This document shows, one piece after another, positions 7,111-14,499 of a DNA stretch of 14,499 nucleotides. Position numbers and translations under genes: made by a program. The stretch's first letter is position 1; each line of letters opens with the position of its first letter. The notes under the pieces were generated by a model, which saw only the letters and a program-made list of their open reading frames with translations, was not told the DNA's origin and ran no database searches. The DNA comes from JBEKCP01 sp050014815 (GTDB lineage Bacteria; Planctomycetota; Planctomycetia; Pirellulales; Thermoguttaceae): positions 1 to 14,499 of the forward strand of contig JBEKCP010000072.1 of NCBI GenBank assembly GCA_050014815.1, in the 5' to 3' direction.

Positions 7111-8025
7111 TCAGGCTGCCTGTTTTCGATCCTCGACTTCCGCGGAGTCGGCCTCGGGCCATCGCGGCGTCGGAAGAATCCGCAGGAAGCGGTTGCGCCA
7201 CCAAAGGGCCGCTATGTCGAGCAACATGGGCAGCGTGTCCCGCGCTACGGAAAGGGTCGAAGCGTACTCCCGCACCAGGCTTACCGGGATGCGGCGGAAC
7301 CGCAGTCCCAACTGCTGCACGAGGAGCACGACCTCGGCGTCGAATGAAAAACCGTCCAGCGCGGCCCGGCAGAAGATCTCCCTCGCGGCCTCCAGGCTGA
7401 AGAGCTTCAGGCCGCATTGCGTATCGGTGACCTCGCGCGAGATGAGCCGCTTGACGACTTCCCGGAACATCCAAGTGGCGAGGGTGCGGGAGAATCGCCG
7501 CCGGGCCAGGTGCGTCGATTGTTCGAGGTCGCGGGCGCCGAAGACCACTTCGCACTCTCCGCCGCGGATCCGCTGATAGCCGTCCCGCAGGCCCGAAAGG
7601 TCGTAAGGCAGATCGGCGTCGGTGAAGGCGACCACGCGGCCGGTTGCCCGGAGCACGGCCGTGCGGACCGCACAACCCTTCCCCCGATGCTCGGCCAACG
7701 AGACCGTCGAGAATCGCGGACCCAAGAGGTTTGTGAGCGTGGGCGTGCGGTCGCTGCTGCAATCGTCGGCCACCACCACGCGGTAGTCCAGCCCCCAGTC
7801 GTCCAACGAGTGCCCCAGCTCGCAGAGCGCCCAGGGAAGCCGACATTCCTCATTGAAGGCGGGAATAACGACCGTCATGTCATGGTCCGCCGTCCGTGTC
7901 CGCCGCGGACCGGCCTTTGCCCCCATTTCGTGGGGCTTGCACGCCTTGCTCCTGCGTCGCGTCATTTGCATGAGGCTTCCTGCCAAAGAGGGAAACGCAT
8001 GGGCGATGGTCGAAGTTGGCCCCAT
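7111..8025 (-). CDS. Family 2 glycosyltransferase, dolichyl/undecaprenyl-phosphate sugar transferase type
   Basis: The 304-residue protein is a GT-A fold family 2 glycosyltransferase resembling dolichyl-phosphate glucosyl/mannosyltransferases, which move a sugar from a nucleotide donor to a polyprenyl phosphate at the cytoplasmic membrane face. Visible motifs are MTVVIPAFNEE (50-60), the donor-site VVVADDCSSDRT (83-94), HRGKGCAVRTAVLRATG (113-129), the DxD metal motif in FTDADLPYDL (134-143) and the acceptor-region DTQCGLKLF (201-209). I see no C-terminal membrane helices, only an amphipathic tail with WWRNRFLRILP. ATG 8023-8025 has AGGA 10 bases upstream and follows a plausible promoter. ATG 7971 has a better-spaced AGGAAG and is a real alternative; it would drop 18 residues before the fold. 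The deacetylase gene follows after 4 bases. Family is firm; sugar and acceptor are not. Confidence 0.88.
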   Translation of the reverse strand: MGPTSTIAHAFPSLAGSLMQMTRRRSKACKPHEMGAKAGPRRTRTADHDMTVVIPAFNEECRLPWALCELGHSLDDWGLDYRVVVADDCSSDRTPTLTNLLGPRFSTVSLAEHRGKGCAVRTAVLRATGRVVAFTDADLPYDLSGLRDGYQRIRGGECEVVFGARDLEQSTHLARRRFSRTLATWMFREVVKRLISREVTDTQCGLKLFSLEAAREIFCRAALDGFSFDAEVVLLVQQLGLRFRRIPVSLVREYASTLSVARDTLPMLLDIAALWWRNRFLRILPTPRWPEADSAEVEDRKQAA

Positions 8026-8054
8026 CGCAGTGAAGTCCTTTTCCAGCCGGGCGT

Positions 8055-8084
8055 TTCATACCCGATTCCACCGCAAGGTGTAAA
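8055..8084 (-). promoter_or_regulatory. Probable promoter of the glycosyltransferase/deacetylase unit
   Basis: On the minus strand TTTACA (8079-8084), an 18-base spacer and TATGAA (8055-8060) resemble sigma70 boxes. They lie in the 166-base gap between the zinc-ribbon gene and the glycosyltransferase. The predicted start would be about 20 bases before ATG 8025, which favours that start codon. Confidence 0.38.
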
Positions 8085-8191
8085 TATGAACTAGTCTTGT
8101 AAACATTATGGCGATTGCAGGACGCCACCGGAGACTATCTGAAGGATGGTCGCGGGATTCGGCACACGAAGCCCGCGGCCTGCATGCACCC

Positions 8192-9031
8192 CTACCGCAC
8201 GACCTGGCCGGGCACTTGCCGGATGCCCCGCAGGATGACCCGAGCCACGCTGTCCCACGGCACGATGGTCACCGTGTGGGCGCCATCGGGATCGCGGCTG
8301 ACCAAGACAGCGTGGTCCTGCTCGGAGGGCGTCTCGACATAGCCGTCCGGCAGCAGGACTCCTCCACTGGCCAGATGGACCTCGACCCGGCTGCCTTCGG
8401 CTCGGGCGGCCCAGAACCGGGTGAACAACTCCGCCATCGGATGCCGGCCTGCGGGGCCCTCGCCCGGCGGGCCCTCGCCCGGCGGACCGACGATAGCCTC
8501 CGCCGGGAGGTCCAAGGCGACCGAGGCATCGCTGTCCGATGGCTTGGCCCTGGCCGCTGTAGGAACGTCCGGTTTGCGGGGCTCGCGACCTGCGGCGGCT
8601 GCTTCCTCGGCGGTTCGGCCATCGGTCGTGTCCTCCTCCAGGCGGATCTCCTCTTCAGGAAGAGGCGAGGCAGCCTCCTCCAACGTGGGAATGCGGAATC
8701 GCGAGCCACACTCGGGGCACTCGCCCGGCCTGCCTTGCAGGCTGGCGGGGCCGTGGAGATGGTGTCCCTGCGGGCAGAGGAATTCGATCTGAGGCTCCTT
8801 CGGCGGATCGAGTTGCGGGTTGCTTCCAGCGGGGGTCTGGGACTTGATCCCGGAGCCATCGGCCTCCGCGGCCGGGAGAGCGCCTTCCGAGGGCGTCGCG
8901 ACCGCTGCCGTGGAATCCCCCATTGTGGGTATGCGGAAGCGGACCCCGCAACGAGGGCACTTGGCCGGCAGTCCTGCCCGCTCTTCCGGGCAGTGAATCT
9001 TATGCCCGTTCGGACAGAGAAACTCGATCAT
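8192..9031 (-). CDS. Soluble protein with two CxxGH-type zinc ribbons and a small C-terminal beta domain
   Basis: I do not recognise a characterised function. The 279-residue protein carries two near-identical zinc-ribbon-like modules. The first, residues 4-35, reads FLCPNGH...CPRCGVRFRIP; the second, 84-115, reads FLCPQGH...CPECGSRFRIP. In each the first CxxC is replaced by C-P-x-G-H, so the metal ligands would be one Cys plus His and the later Cys pair. Residues 36-80 and 116-198 are acidic, alanine/proline-rich linkers, the latter containing a GPPGE repeat. Residues 199-279 form a compact strand-rich domain (SRVEVHLASGGVLLPDGYV, HTVTIVPWDSVARVILRGI) that might be Sm/SH3-like; this is a guess. 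There are no signal peptide or membrane segments. ATG 9029-9031 has a purine-rich GAGGGGGG upstream and begins exactly at the ribbon. The frame's long open extension upstream crosses an opposite-strand gene and is not coding. Confidence 0.8.
   Translation of the reverse strand: MIEFLCPNGHKIHCPEERAGLPAKCPRCGVRFRIPTMGDSTAAVATPSEGALPAAEADGSGIKSQTPAGSNPQLDPPKEPQIEFLCPQGHHLHGPASLQGRPGECPECGSRFRIPTLEEAASPLPEEEIRLEEDTTDGRTAEEAAAAGREPRKPDVPTAARAKPSDSDASVALDLPAEAIVGPPGEGPPGEGPAGRHPMAELFTRFWAARAEGSRVEVHLASGGVLLPDGYVETPSEQDHAVLVSRDPDGAHTVTIVPWDSVARVILRGIRQVPGQVVR
8454..8483. repeat. Two perfect 15-bp tandem repeats inside the zinc-ribbon gene
   Basis: GGGCCCTCGCCCGGC occurs at 8454-8468 and again at 8469-8483. 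It keeps the reading frame and encodes the GPPGE-GPPGE linker of the minus-strand protein. Copy number could vary between strains without breaking the gene. Confidence 0.85.
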
Positions 9032-9051
9032 GGCCCATTCCCCCCTCTTTG

Positions 9052-9080
9052 ATCCTATCTTGCGTCCACGGCAGTTACAA
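9052..9080 (-). promoter_or_regulatory. Probable promoter of the two-ribbon protein gene
   Basis: On the minus strand TTGTAA (9075-9080), a 17-base spacer and TAGGAT (9052-9057) match the sigma70 pattern at four of six bases each. They are placed about 20 bases before the ATG at 9031. They lie outside the inserted 108-bp element. Confidence 0.4.
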
Positions 9081-9102
9081 TCCGTTTCTTGACAGTCCGC
9101 CC

Positions 9103-9210
9103 AGGAAAAAGGGGACCGGGTACCCTTTGGGTGCCATTTGCCGGAACGGCCCGCGACCAGCCTTCGGCCGGTGCCCGGCTTCGCACAAATGGGGACTGTC
9201 CCCTTTTTCC
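9103..9210. mobile_element. 108-bp MITE/REP-like element with terminal inverted repeats and flanking direct repeat
   Basis: GGAAAAAGGGGAC (9104-9116) and GTCCCCTTTTTCC (9198-9210) are perfect 13-bp inverted ends. A second, imperfect pair lies inside (CCATTTG at 9134-9140 with CAAATGG at 9186-9192, continuing with two mismatches), and GGGGAC-T-GTCCCC (9191-9203) is a small palindrome at the right end. The element is bracketed by the 8-bp direct repeat GTCCGCCC at 9095-9102 and 9211-9218, as a target-site duplication would be, with one extra A at the left junction. It encodes nothing. It sits in the gap between two divergent zinc-ribbon genes, 28 bases from the plus-strand ATG. The repeats are seen; mobility is inferred. 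Confidence 0.7.
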
Positions 9211-9238
9211 GTCCGCCCGAATATGCGAAACTAGGTGC

Positions 9239-9934
9239 ATGTCGATCCTCGTTGTCTGTCCGGGCTGCAAGAAGAGTTTTCAGGTCGCCGACAAGTTCGC
9301 CGGCAAGTCGGGGCCATGCCCCAAGTGCAAGGCGACGATCCGCGTCCCCGCGAAGTCGGAAGAGGTCAAGGTCCACTCGCCCGGGCAGTTCAGCCGCGGC
9401 GGGCGCACCGCCGGCGGGGAACTGGCCCTGAAGCCGATCTCCCGAAAAGAGGTCCTCTTCCAGCCGGTCATGGCGGCGGGGGTGGCCGGGGCCATAGTCG
9501 GCCTGCTGGCGGTCATCCTGGCCGCGAGGGGCCTGGGCCTGGTCGCCGCGCACCCGATCGTCTGGTGCGCGATCGGCCTCCTGGCGGTCTCGCCTGTGCT
9601 GGCCTTGGCGGCCTACACTTTCCTCCGCGACGACGAACTGGAGCCGTATCGCGGCTTGTCGCTCTACATCCGCTCGGCGGCCTGCGCCGCGGCCTACGTC
9701 GTGCTCTGGGCCCTTTTTGCCTACGTGCGGTACGAGGTCAAGCCGGGCGACCAAATCTTTCTCTGGGTCCTCATCACCGCCCCCGTCGTCGTGTTGGGCA
9801 GCCTCGCCGCCTGGGTATCGCTGGATCTTGAGCCGGGCAACAGCTTCTTCCACTACGTGTTCTACTTGCTCGTGACTGCCGTCTTGGGATGGGTTGCCGG
9901 CCTGGGCTGGGTGTGGGAGGTGTCGAACCGATAG
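9239..9934 (+). CDS. Membrane protein with N-terminal zinc ribbon and about five transmembrane helices
   Basis: Function unknown. The 231-residue product begins with a zinc ribbon, residues 7-37, in the pattern CPGC-x16-CPKC followed by the IRVP end; the AGKSGPCPKC segment is typical of planctomycete proteins tagged this way. A hydrophilic linker (38-75) leads into five hydrophobic segments at about 77-97, 104-126, 144-164, 172-193 and 204-225. The ribbon is presumably cytoplasmic and the rest inner-membrane. No catalytic motif is visible in the membrane part. I chose ATG 9239 because it starts directly before the ribbon and has TAGG about 4 bases upstream; the open frame further 5' only translates the inserted repeat element. 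The gene is divergent from the two-ribbon gene, and is followed by palindrome copy 2 and then the DUF1559 gene on the same strand. Confidence 0.78.
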   Translation: MSILVVCPGCKKSFQVADKFAGKSGPCPKCKATIRVPAKSEEVKVHSPGQFSRGGRTAGGELALKPISRKEVLFQPVMAAGVAGAIVGLLAVILAARGLGLVAAHPIVWCAIGLLAVSPVLALAAYTFLRDDELEPYRGLSLYIRSAACAAAYVVLWALFAYVRYEVKPGDQIFLWVLITAPVVVLGSLAAWVSLDLEPGNSFFHYVFYLLVTAVLGWVAGLGWVWEVSNR

Positions 9935-9950
9935 GTATCGTATCAGAAAC

Positions 9951-10022
9951 CGTTTAGCGGGCGGGCTTGCCCGCCGAGTTACTGTCAGCAATCCCACGGC
10001 GGGCAAGCCCGCCCGCTAAACG
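9951..10022. repeat. Perfect palindromic interspersed repeat, copy 2
   Basis: Arms at 9951-9976 and 9997-10022 are perfect 26-bp reverse complements (CGTTTAGCGGGCGGGCTTGC... and its complement) around a 20-base loop. The first 24 bases of the arm are identical to those of the copy at 1492-1562, while the loops differ in length and sequence. It lies 16 bases after the stop of the five-helix membrane protein and 53 bases before the DUF1559 start, so it may also reduce read-through between them. Confidence 0.9.
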
Positions 10023-10075
10023 TGCTCAACTCGACATTTGAGCGTGCCAGACCAACAACCCCAGGAGATACCGTC

Positions 10076-10972
10076 ATGCCTATCGTCTTCAATTGCCCGC
10101 TCTGCGGGGCCGAGAACACCATGGCAGACCGATATGCCGGGTGCCGCGGCGCCTGCGCGGTTTGCCGCGGGGCGATTATCGTTCCAAGGACTGCCGAGCC
10201 GCTCCGGCCGGGGCCGGGCTCCCAGCCGCCGCGAAAGAACAGCGCCCTCATGTGGATCGTCATTCTGGCCGCCGCGTTGTTCGGGGCGGTCATGGTCGGC
10301 GGCATCCTGCTGGCCCTGCTGATGCCGGCCGTCCAGGCCACGCGCGAGGCGGCCCGCCGGGCGCAATGCAATAATCACCTCAAGCAAATCGCGCTGGCCC
10401 TGCACAACCACCACGCCTCGTTCCAGTGCTTTCCGCCGGCCTGCGGCGCGGGCCCGAACGGCCGGGCCATGCACAGTTGGCGGGTGACCATCCTCCCGTA
10501 TATCGATCAGCAGGACCTTTTCAAGAGTTACGACTTCAATGAACCGTGGGATAGCCCGAAGAACCGGGCGATTGCCAGCCAAATGCCCAAACTGTTTCGA
10601 TGCCCGAGCGATACCCAGGCGGCCGACAATGAAACCAGCTACGTGATGATCACCGGCAAGGGCACGGTCGGCGGCGAGCCCGGCAAACCCGGGACTCGGC
10701 TTGGGGACATCATCGATGGCACGAGCAACACGATCCTGGTGGTCGAGGTCCCGGGACTGAAGATCCCGTGGACCGAGCCGCGAGACATCACGGTGGAGGA
10801 ATTGCTCCAGCGGATAGGGCCGGGCTCCGGCGGACGGCTGTCGCACCTTCGGGGCTTCAATGTGGCCCTCTGCGACGGCTCGGTGCAGTTCCTGCCCGTA
10901 ACGATCGACCGCGAGACCCTCCGCCGCCTCGCCCTCTACAACGATGGACTGCCCGTGCGGCTCGGCGATTGA
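10076..10972 (+). CDS. DUF1559 (SBP_bac_10) protein with N-terminal zinc ribbon instead of a prepilin leader
   Basis: DUF1559 proteins are hugely expanded in Planctomycetota and normally begin with a type IV prepilin-like leader (GFTLVELLVV). This 298-residue member instead begins with a zinc ribbon (CPLC at 7-10, CAVC at 27-30, then IIVP). One transmembrane helix follows (about 58-83), and then the family's post-helix signature LLMPAVQATREAARRAQCNNHLKQIALALHNHH. The globular part has a RCPSD motif (175-179), DIIDGTSNTILVVE (211-224) and the C-terminal HLRGFNVALCDGSVQFL (257-273), all standard for the family. It probably sits in the inner membrane with the ribbon inside and the DUF1559 domain outside. 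ATG 10076 has AGGAG 8 bases upstream; an earlier in-frame GTG (10022) lies in the repeat. Molecular function of the family is unknown. Confidence 0.88.
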   Translation: MPIVFNCPLCGAENTMADRYAGCRGACAVCRGAIIVPRTAEPLRPGPGSQPPRKNSALMWIVILAAALFGAVMVGGILLALLMPAVQATREAARRAQCNNHLKQIALALHNHHASFQCFPPACGAGPNGRAMHSWRVTILPYIDQQDLFKSYDFNEPWDSPKNRAIASQMPKLFRCPSDTQAADNETSYVMITGKGTVGGEPGKPGTRLGDIIDGTSNTILVVEVPGLKIPWTEPRDITVEELLQRIGPGSGGRLSHLRGFNVALCDGSVQFLPVTIDRETLRRLALYNDGLPVRLGD

Positions 10973-10991
10973 GCAGATTTGACGCGTTTCT

Positions 10992-11054
10992 GGTGGGGCT
11001 CGCCGACCGGGCGCCATGCGAAGCATGGTCTCGCACGGTGCGCGTCGCCCCACC
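10992..11054. repeat. Third palindromic repeat type between DUF1559 and ThuA genes
   Basis: GGTGGGGC (10992-10999) pairs with GCCCCACC (11047-11054), and inside lies CCATGC-GAA-GCATGG (11014-11028). Together they make a 63-base two-level hairpin. It begins 19 bases after the DUF1559 stop and could end that transcript, but lacks a T-run. The form suggests an interspersed repeat; only one copy is in this window. Confidence 0.6.
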
Positions 11055-11113
11055 TTACAGTCTTCGAGTTCTGATAATCCACTAAACACCTTCTATCCCC
11101 CCGGAGTCACCCC

Positions 11114-12019
11114 ATGGAACGCCGTAACATGCTGAAACTAACTTCCACCATGCTGGGCCTGTCGGCCCTGCCGCTGGGCTCGCTCCTGGCCGACGAGCCG
11201 AAGCCCAAGAGAATCCTCTACTTCACCCGCAGCGCCGGATACGTACACTCGGTCGTTCAGCGGAAGAACGGCGAGTTGGCCTTCTCCGAAAAGGTCCTGA
11301 CCGAGTTCGGCAAGAAGGCCGGGTATGAAGTCGAGTGCAGCCAGGACGGGCGAATCTTCGACGGCAGCTTGGACGCCTACGACGCCGTCGCCTTCTATAC
11401 CAGCGGCGACCTGACGAAGGACAATCCCAAGGGGACCGGCACCCCGATGACAGTTGCGGGCAAACAACGGCTCTTGGACGCCGTCGCCGCCGGCAAGGGC
11501 TTCATCGGGATCCATGCCGCGACCGACAGCTTTCGCACGAGTGGGCCGACGAACAAGATCGACCCCTACCTCGCGATGCTCGGGGCCGAGTTCGTCGGGC
11601 ACGACGCCCAGCAAGAGGCGACGCTCCGCATTGTGTCGCGGTTTCCCGGCATTGCGGACCTGGGCCGCCAGGGCTGCATCACGCTCCTGGAAGAGTGGTA
11701 CGCCCAACGGAATTTCGCCAAGGACCTCCACGTGATCCTGGTCCAGGAGACGGAGCACATGAAGGGCTCGAACTACCAGCGGCCCGCGTACCCCTCCACC
11801 TGGGCGCGGATGCACGGCAAGGGCCGGGTGTTCTATACGTCGCTGGGCCATCGCGAGGACGTCTGGACCAATCCCATCTTCCAGGCCATCGCGCTGGCCG
11901 GCCTGGCGTGGACCACCAACCGGGTCGCGTTCGAGCCGACGCCCAACATGGACGAGGCAACTCCCGGGGCAAACCAACTGCCCAGACAACTGCCCAACGC
12001 CCCACCCAAGAAGGGGTGA
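11114..12019 (+). CDS. ThuA-like domain protein, exported
   Basis: The 301-residue protein belongs to the ThuA-like (trehalose utilisation) family, a glutamine-amidotransferase-like flavodoxin fold. It is common in Planctomycetota beside sugar oxidoreductases and sugar-degrading enzymes; its exact reaction is unsettled. The N terminus ERRNMLKLTSTMLGLSALPLGSLLA matches a twin-arginine (Tat) leader: RR-N-M-L-K, then a mild hydrophobic stretch, with cleavage likely near residues 25-26. The mature part opens with the strand RILYFTRSAGYVHS. It holds AVAFYTSGD, the nucleophile-elbow-like GKGFIGIHAATDSF, and the C-terminal RMHGKGRVFYTSLGHREDVW with the family's GH motif. ATG 11114 has GGAG 7 bases upstream. 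The last 30 residues are proline/asparagine-rich and probably disordered. It stands alone between a hairpin repeat and ftsH, with a GATAAT -10-like box at 11073-11078 but no clear -35. Confidence 0.88.
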   Translation: MERRNMLKLTSTMLGLSALPLGSLLADEPKPKRILYFTRSAGYVHSVVQRKNGELAFSEKVLTEFGKKAGYEVECSQDGRIFDGSLDAYDAVAFYTSGDLTKDNPKGTGTPMTVAGKQRLLDAVAAGKGFIGIHAATDSFRTSGPTNKIDPYLAMLGAEFVGHDAQQEATLRIVSRFPGIADLGRQGCITLLEEWYAQRNFAKDLHVILVQETEHMKGSNYQRPAYPSTWARMHGKGRVFYTSLGHREDVWTNPIFQAIALAGLAWTTNRVAFEPTPNMDEATPGANQLPRQLPNAPPKKG

Positions 12020-12036
12020 CCGGCGGGGATTCCATT

Positions 12037-12065
12037 TTCCCAAAGCGGCGCCGGGAGGGTATTAT
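12037..12065 (+). promoter_or_regulatory. Possible promoter of ftsH
   Basis: TTCCCA (12037-12042), a 17-base spacer and TATTAT (12060-12065) lie in the 70-base gap after the ThuA gene. The -10 box matches at five of six bases and the -35 at four. A start here would give a leader of about 15-25 bases, suggesting ftsH is expressed separately from the ThuA gene. Confidence 0.33.
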
Positions 12066-12089
12066 TGGGGTATCCTCCTCGTCTCCGGA

Positions 12090-14189
<2,100 letters not shown>

Positions 14190-14190
14190 T

Positions 14191-14233
14191 GATGCGGAGG
14201 TCGCATCGTTGCTTCCCGCTTTCTCCGGGAGAA
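14191..14233 (+). terminator. Two small hairpins just after ftsH
   Basis: GATGCG (14191-14196) pairs with CGCATC (14202-14207) one base after the ftsH stop. TTCTCC (14221-14226) pairs with GGAGAA (14228-14233), with a very tight turn. Neither is followed by a T-run. They may mark the transcript end of ftsH, but the evidence is weak. Confidence 0.28.
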
Positions 14234-14299
14234 GGGCAGCGAGGGCCTGGCTTGTTCGATGAAAACGGGAGAACGCTACTCGGCTCGGGGAGATAGATC

Positions 14300-14499
14300 A
14301 TGAACAGGATCATTCAAGGCGTCGCTCATGGTACTATTATTGAATTGAGTGAGAACCTCGGGCTCGCCGACGGGCAAGCGGTTGAAGTCGTGGTTCAACC
14401 TATCGGGCCGTCCCGGCCTGTCGGCGAGGGTATTCGCAAATCGGCAGGAGGTCTGGCCGACCAGTGGAGCAAGGACGACGACAAAATCCTCGAGGACAT
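14300..14499 (+). CDS. AF2212-type antitoxin-like small protein, cut by the window edge
   Basis: Translation from ATG 14300 gives at least 66 residues and is still open at the window end. The opening MNRIIQGVAHGTIIELSENL, then GLADGQAVEVVVQP and a GEGIRKSAGGLADQW segment, match small antitoxin-like proteins related to AF2212. These have an AbrB-like strand-rich N terminus and are often followed by a VapC-type PIN-domain toxin gene. GGGGAG (14286-14291) lies 8 bases before the ATG, a good ribosome site. The real length is probably 75-90 residues. No partner is visible; a PIN gene would be expected directly downstream outside the window. The family match is from memory of the motif pattern, so moderate confidence. 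Confidence 0.7.
   Translation, partial: MNRIIQGVAHGTIIELSENLGLADGQAVEVVVQPIGPSRPVGEGIRKSAGGLADQWSKDDDKILED

Noticed and set aside
9032..10006. Upstream extension of the two-ribbon protein on the minus strand
   Set aside because: It would cross the whole opposite-strand membrane-protein gene and palindrome copy 2; the real protein begins at the ribbon with its own ribosome site and promoter.
9951..11054. CRISPR array or phage attachment site from the clustered repeats
   Set aside because: The repeats are inverted, not regularly spaced direct repeats, there are no spacers or cas genes, and no integrase or tRNA is nearby.

Overview
The window is a GC-rich chromosomal segment, most likely from a member of the Planctomycetota. 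The pointers are a DUF1559 (SBP_bac_10) protein, short N-terminal zinc ribbons fused to unrelated domains, a ThuA-like protein with a twin-arginine-type leader, a DcaP-type outer-membrane porin (so a diderm cell), and several kinds of palindromic interspersed repeat. I cannot name a genus. I see no rRNA, tRNA, CRISPR array, transposase or prophage gene. No gene-free gap is longer than about 210 bases.

Layout. Bases 14-3645 (minus strand) hold glucuronate isomerase (uxaC), an EntS-like MFS transporter, and a Phd/YefM-RelE/ParE toxin-antitoxin pair whose promoter region carries two tandem 11-bp repeats. A long perfect palindrome (copy 1) separates the MFS gene from uxaC. Bases 3828-6103 (plus) hold a NUDIX hydrolase and a DcaP-like porin. 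Bases 6126-8025 (minus) hold a two-gene unit, a polyprenyl-phosphate-type family 2 glycosyltransferase followed after 4 bases by a ChbG/HpnK-type carbohydrate deacetylase. Bases 8192-10972 hold three genes whose proteins all begin with a related zinc ribbon: a soluble two-ribbon protein (minus), a five-helix membrane protein (plus) and a DUF1559 protein without a prepilin leader (plus). Bases 11114-14189 (plus) hold a ThuA-like protein and an FtsH metalloprotease. From 14300 a small AF2212-type antitoxin-like gene runs off the window.

How genes fit together. Two units look functional from spacing alone: the toxin-antitoxin pair (1-base gap) and the glycosyltransferase/deacetylase pair (4-base gap), which could build and deacetylate a lipid-linked amino sugar. 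The other genes look like independently expressed housekeeping or accessory functions.

Most notable are (i) a 108-bp element at 9103-9210 with 13-bp perfect terminal inverted repeats and a flanking 8-bp direct repeat, which looks like a non-autonomous mobile element inserted between two divergent zinc-ribbon genes; (ii) two copies of a nested palindrome at 1492-1562 and 9951-10022; and (iii) the local clustering of three zinc-ribbon-tagged proteins. I did not find a clearly new defence or biosynthetic system. The repeats, the zinc-ribbon cluster and the glycosyltransferase/deacetylase pair are the best leads.
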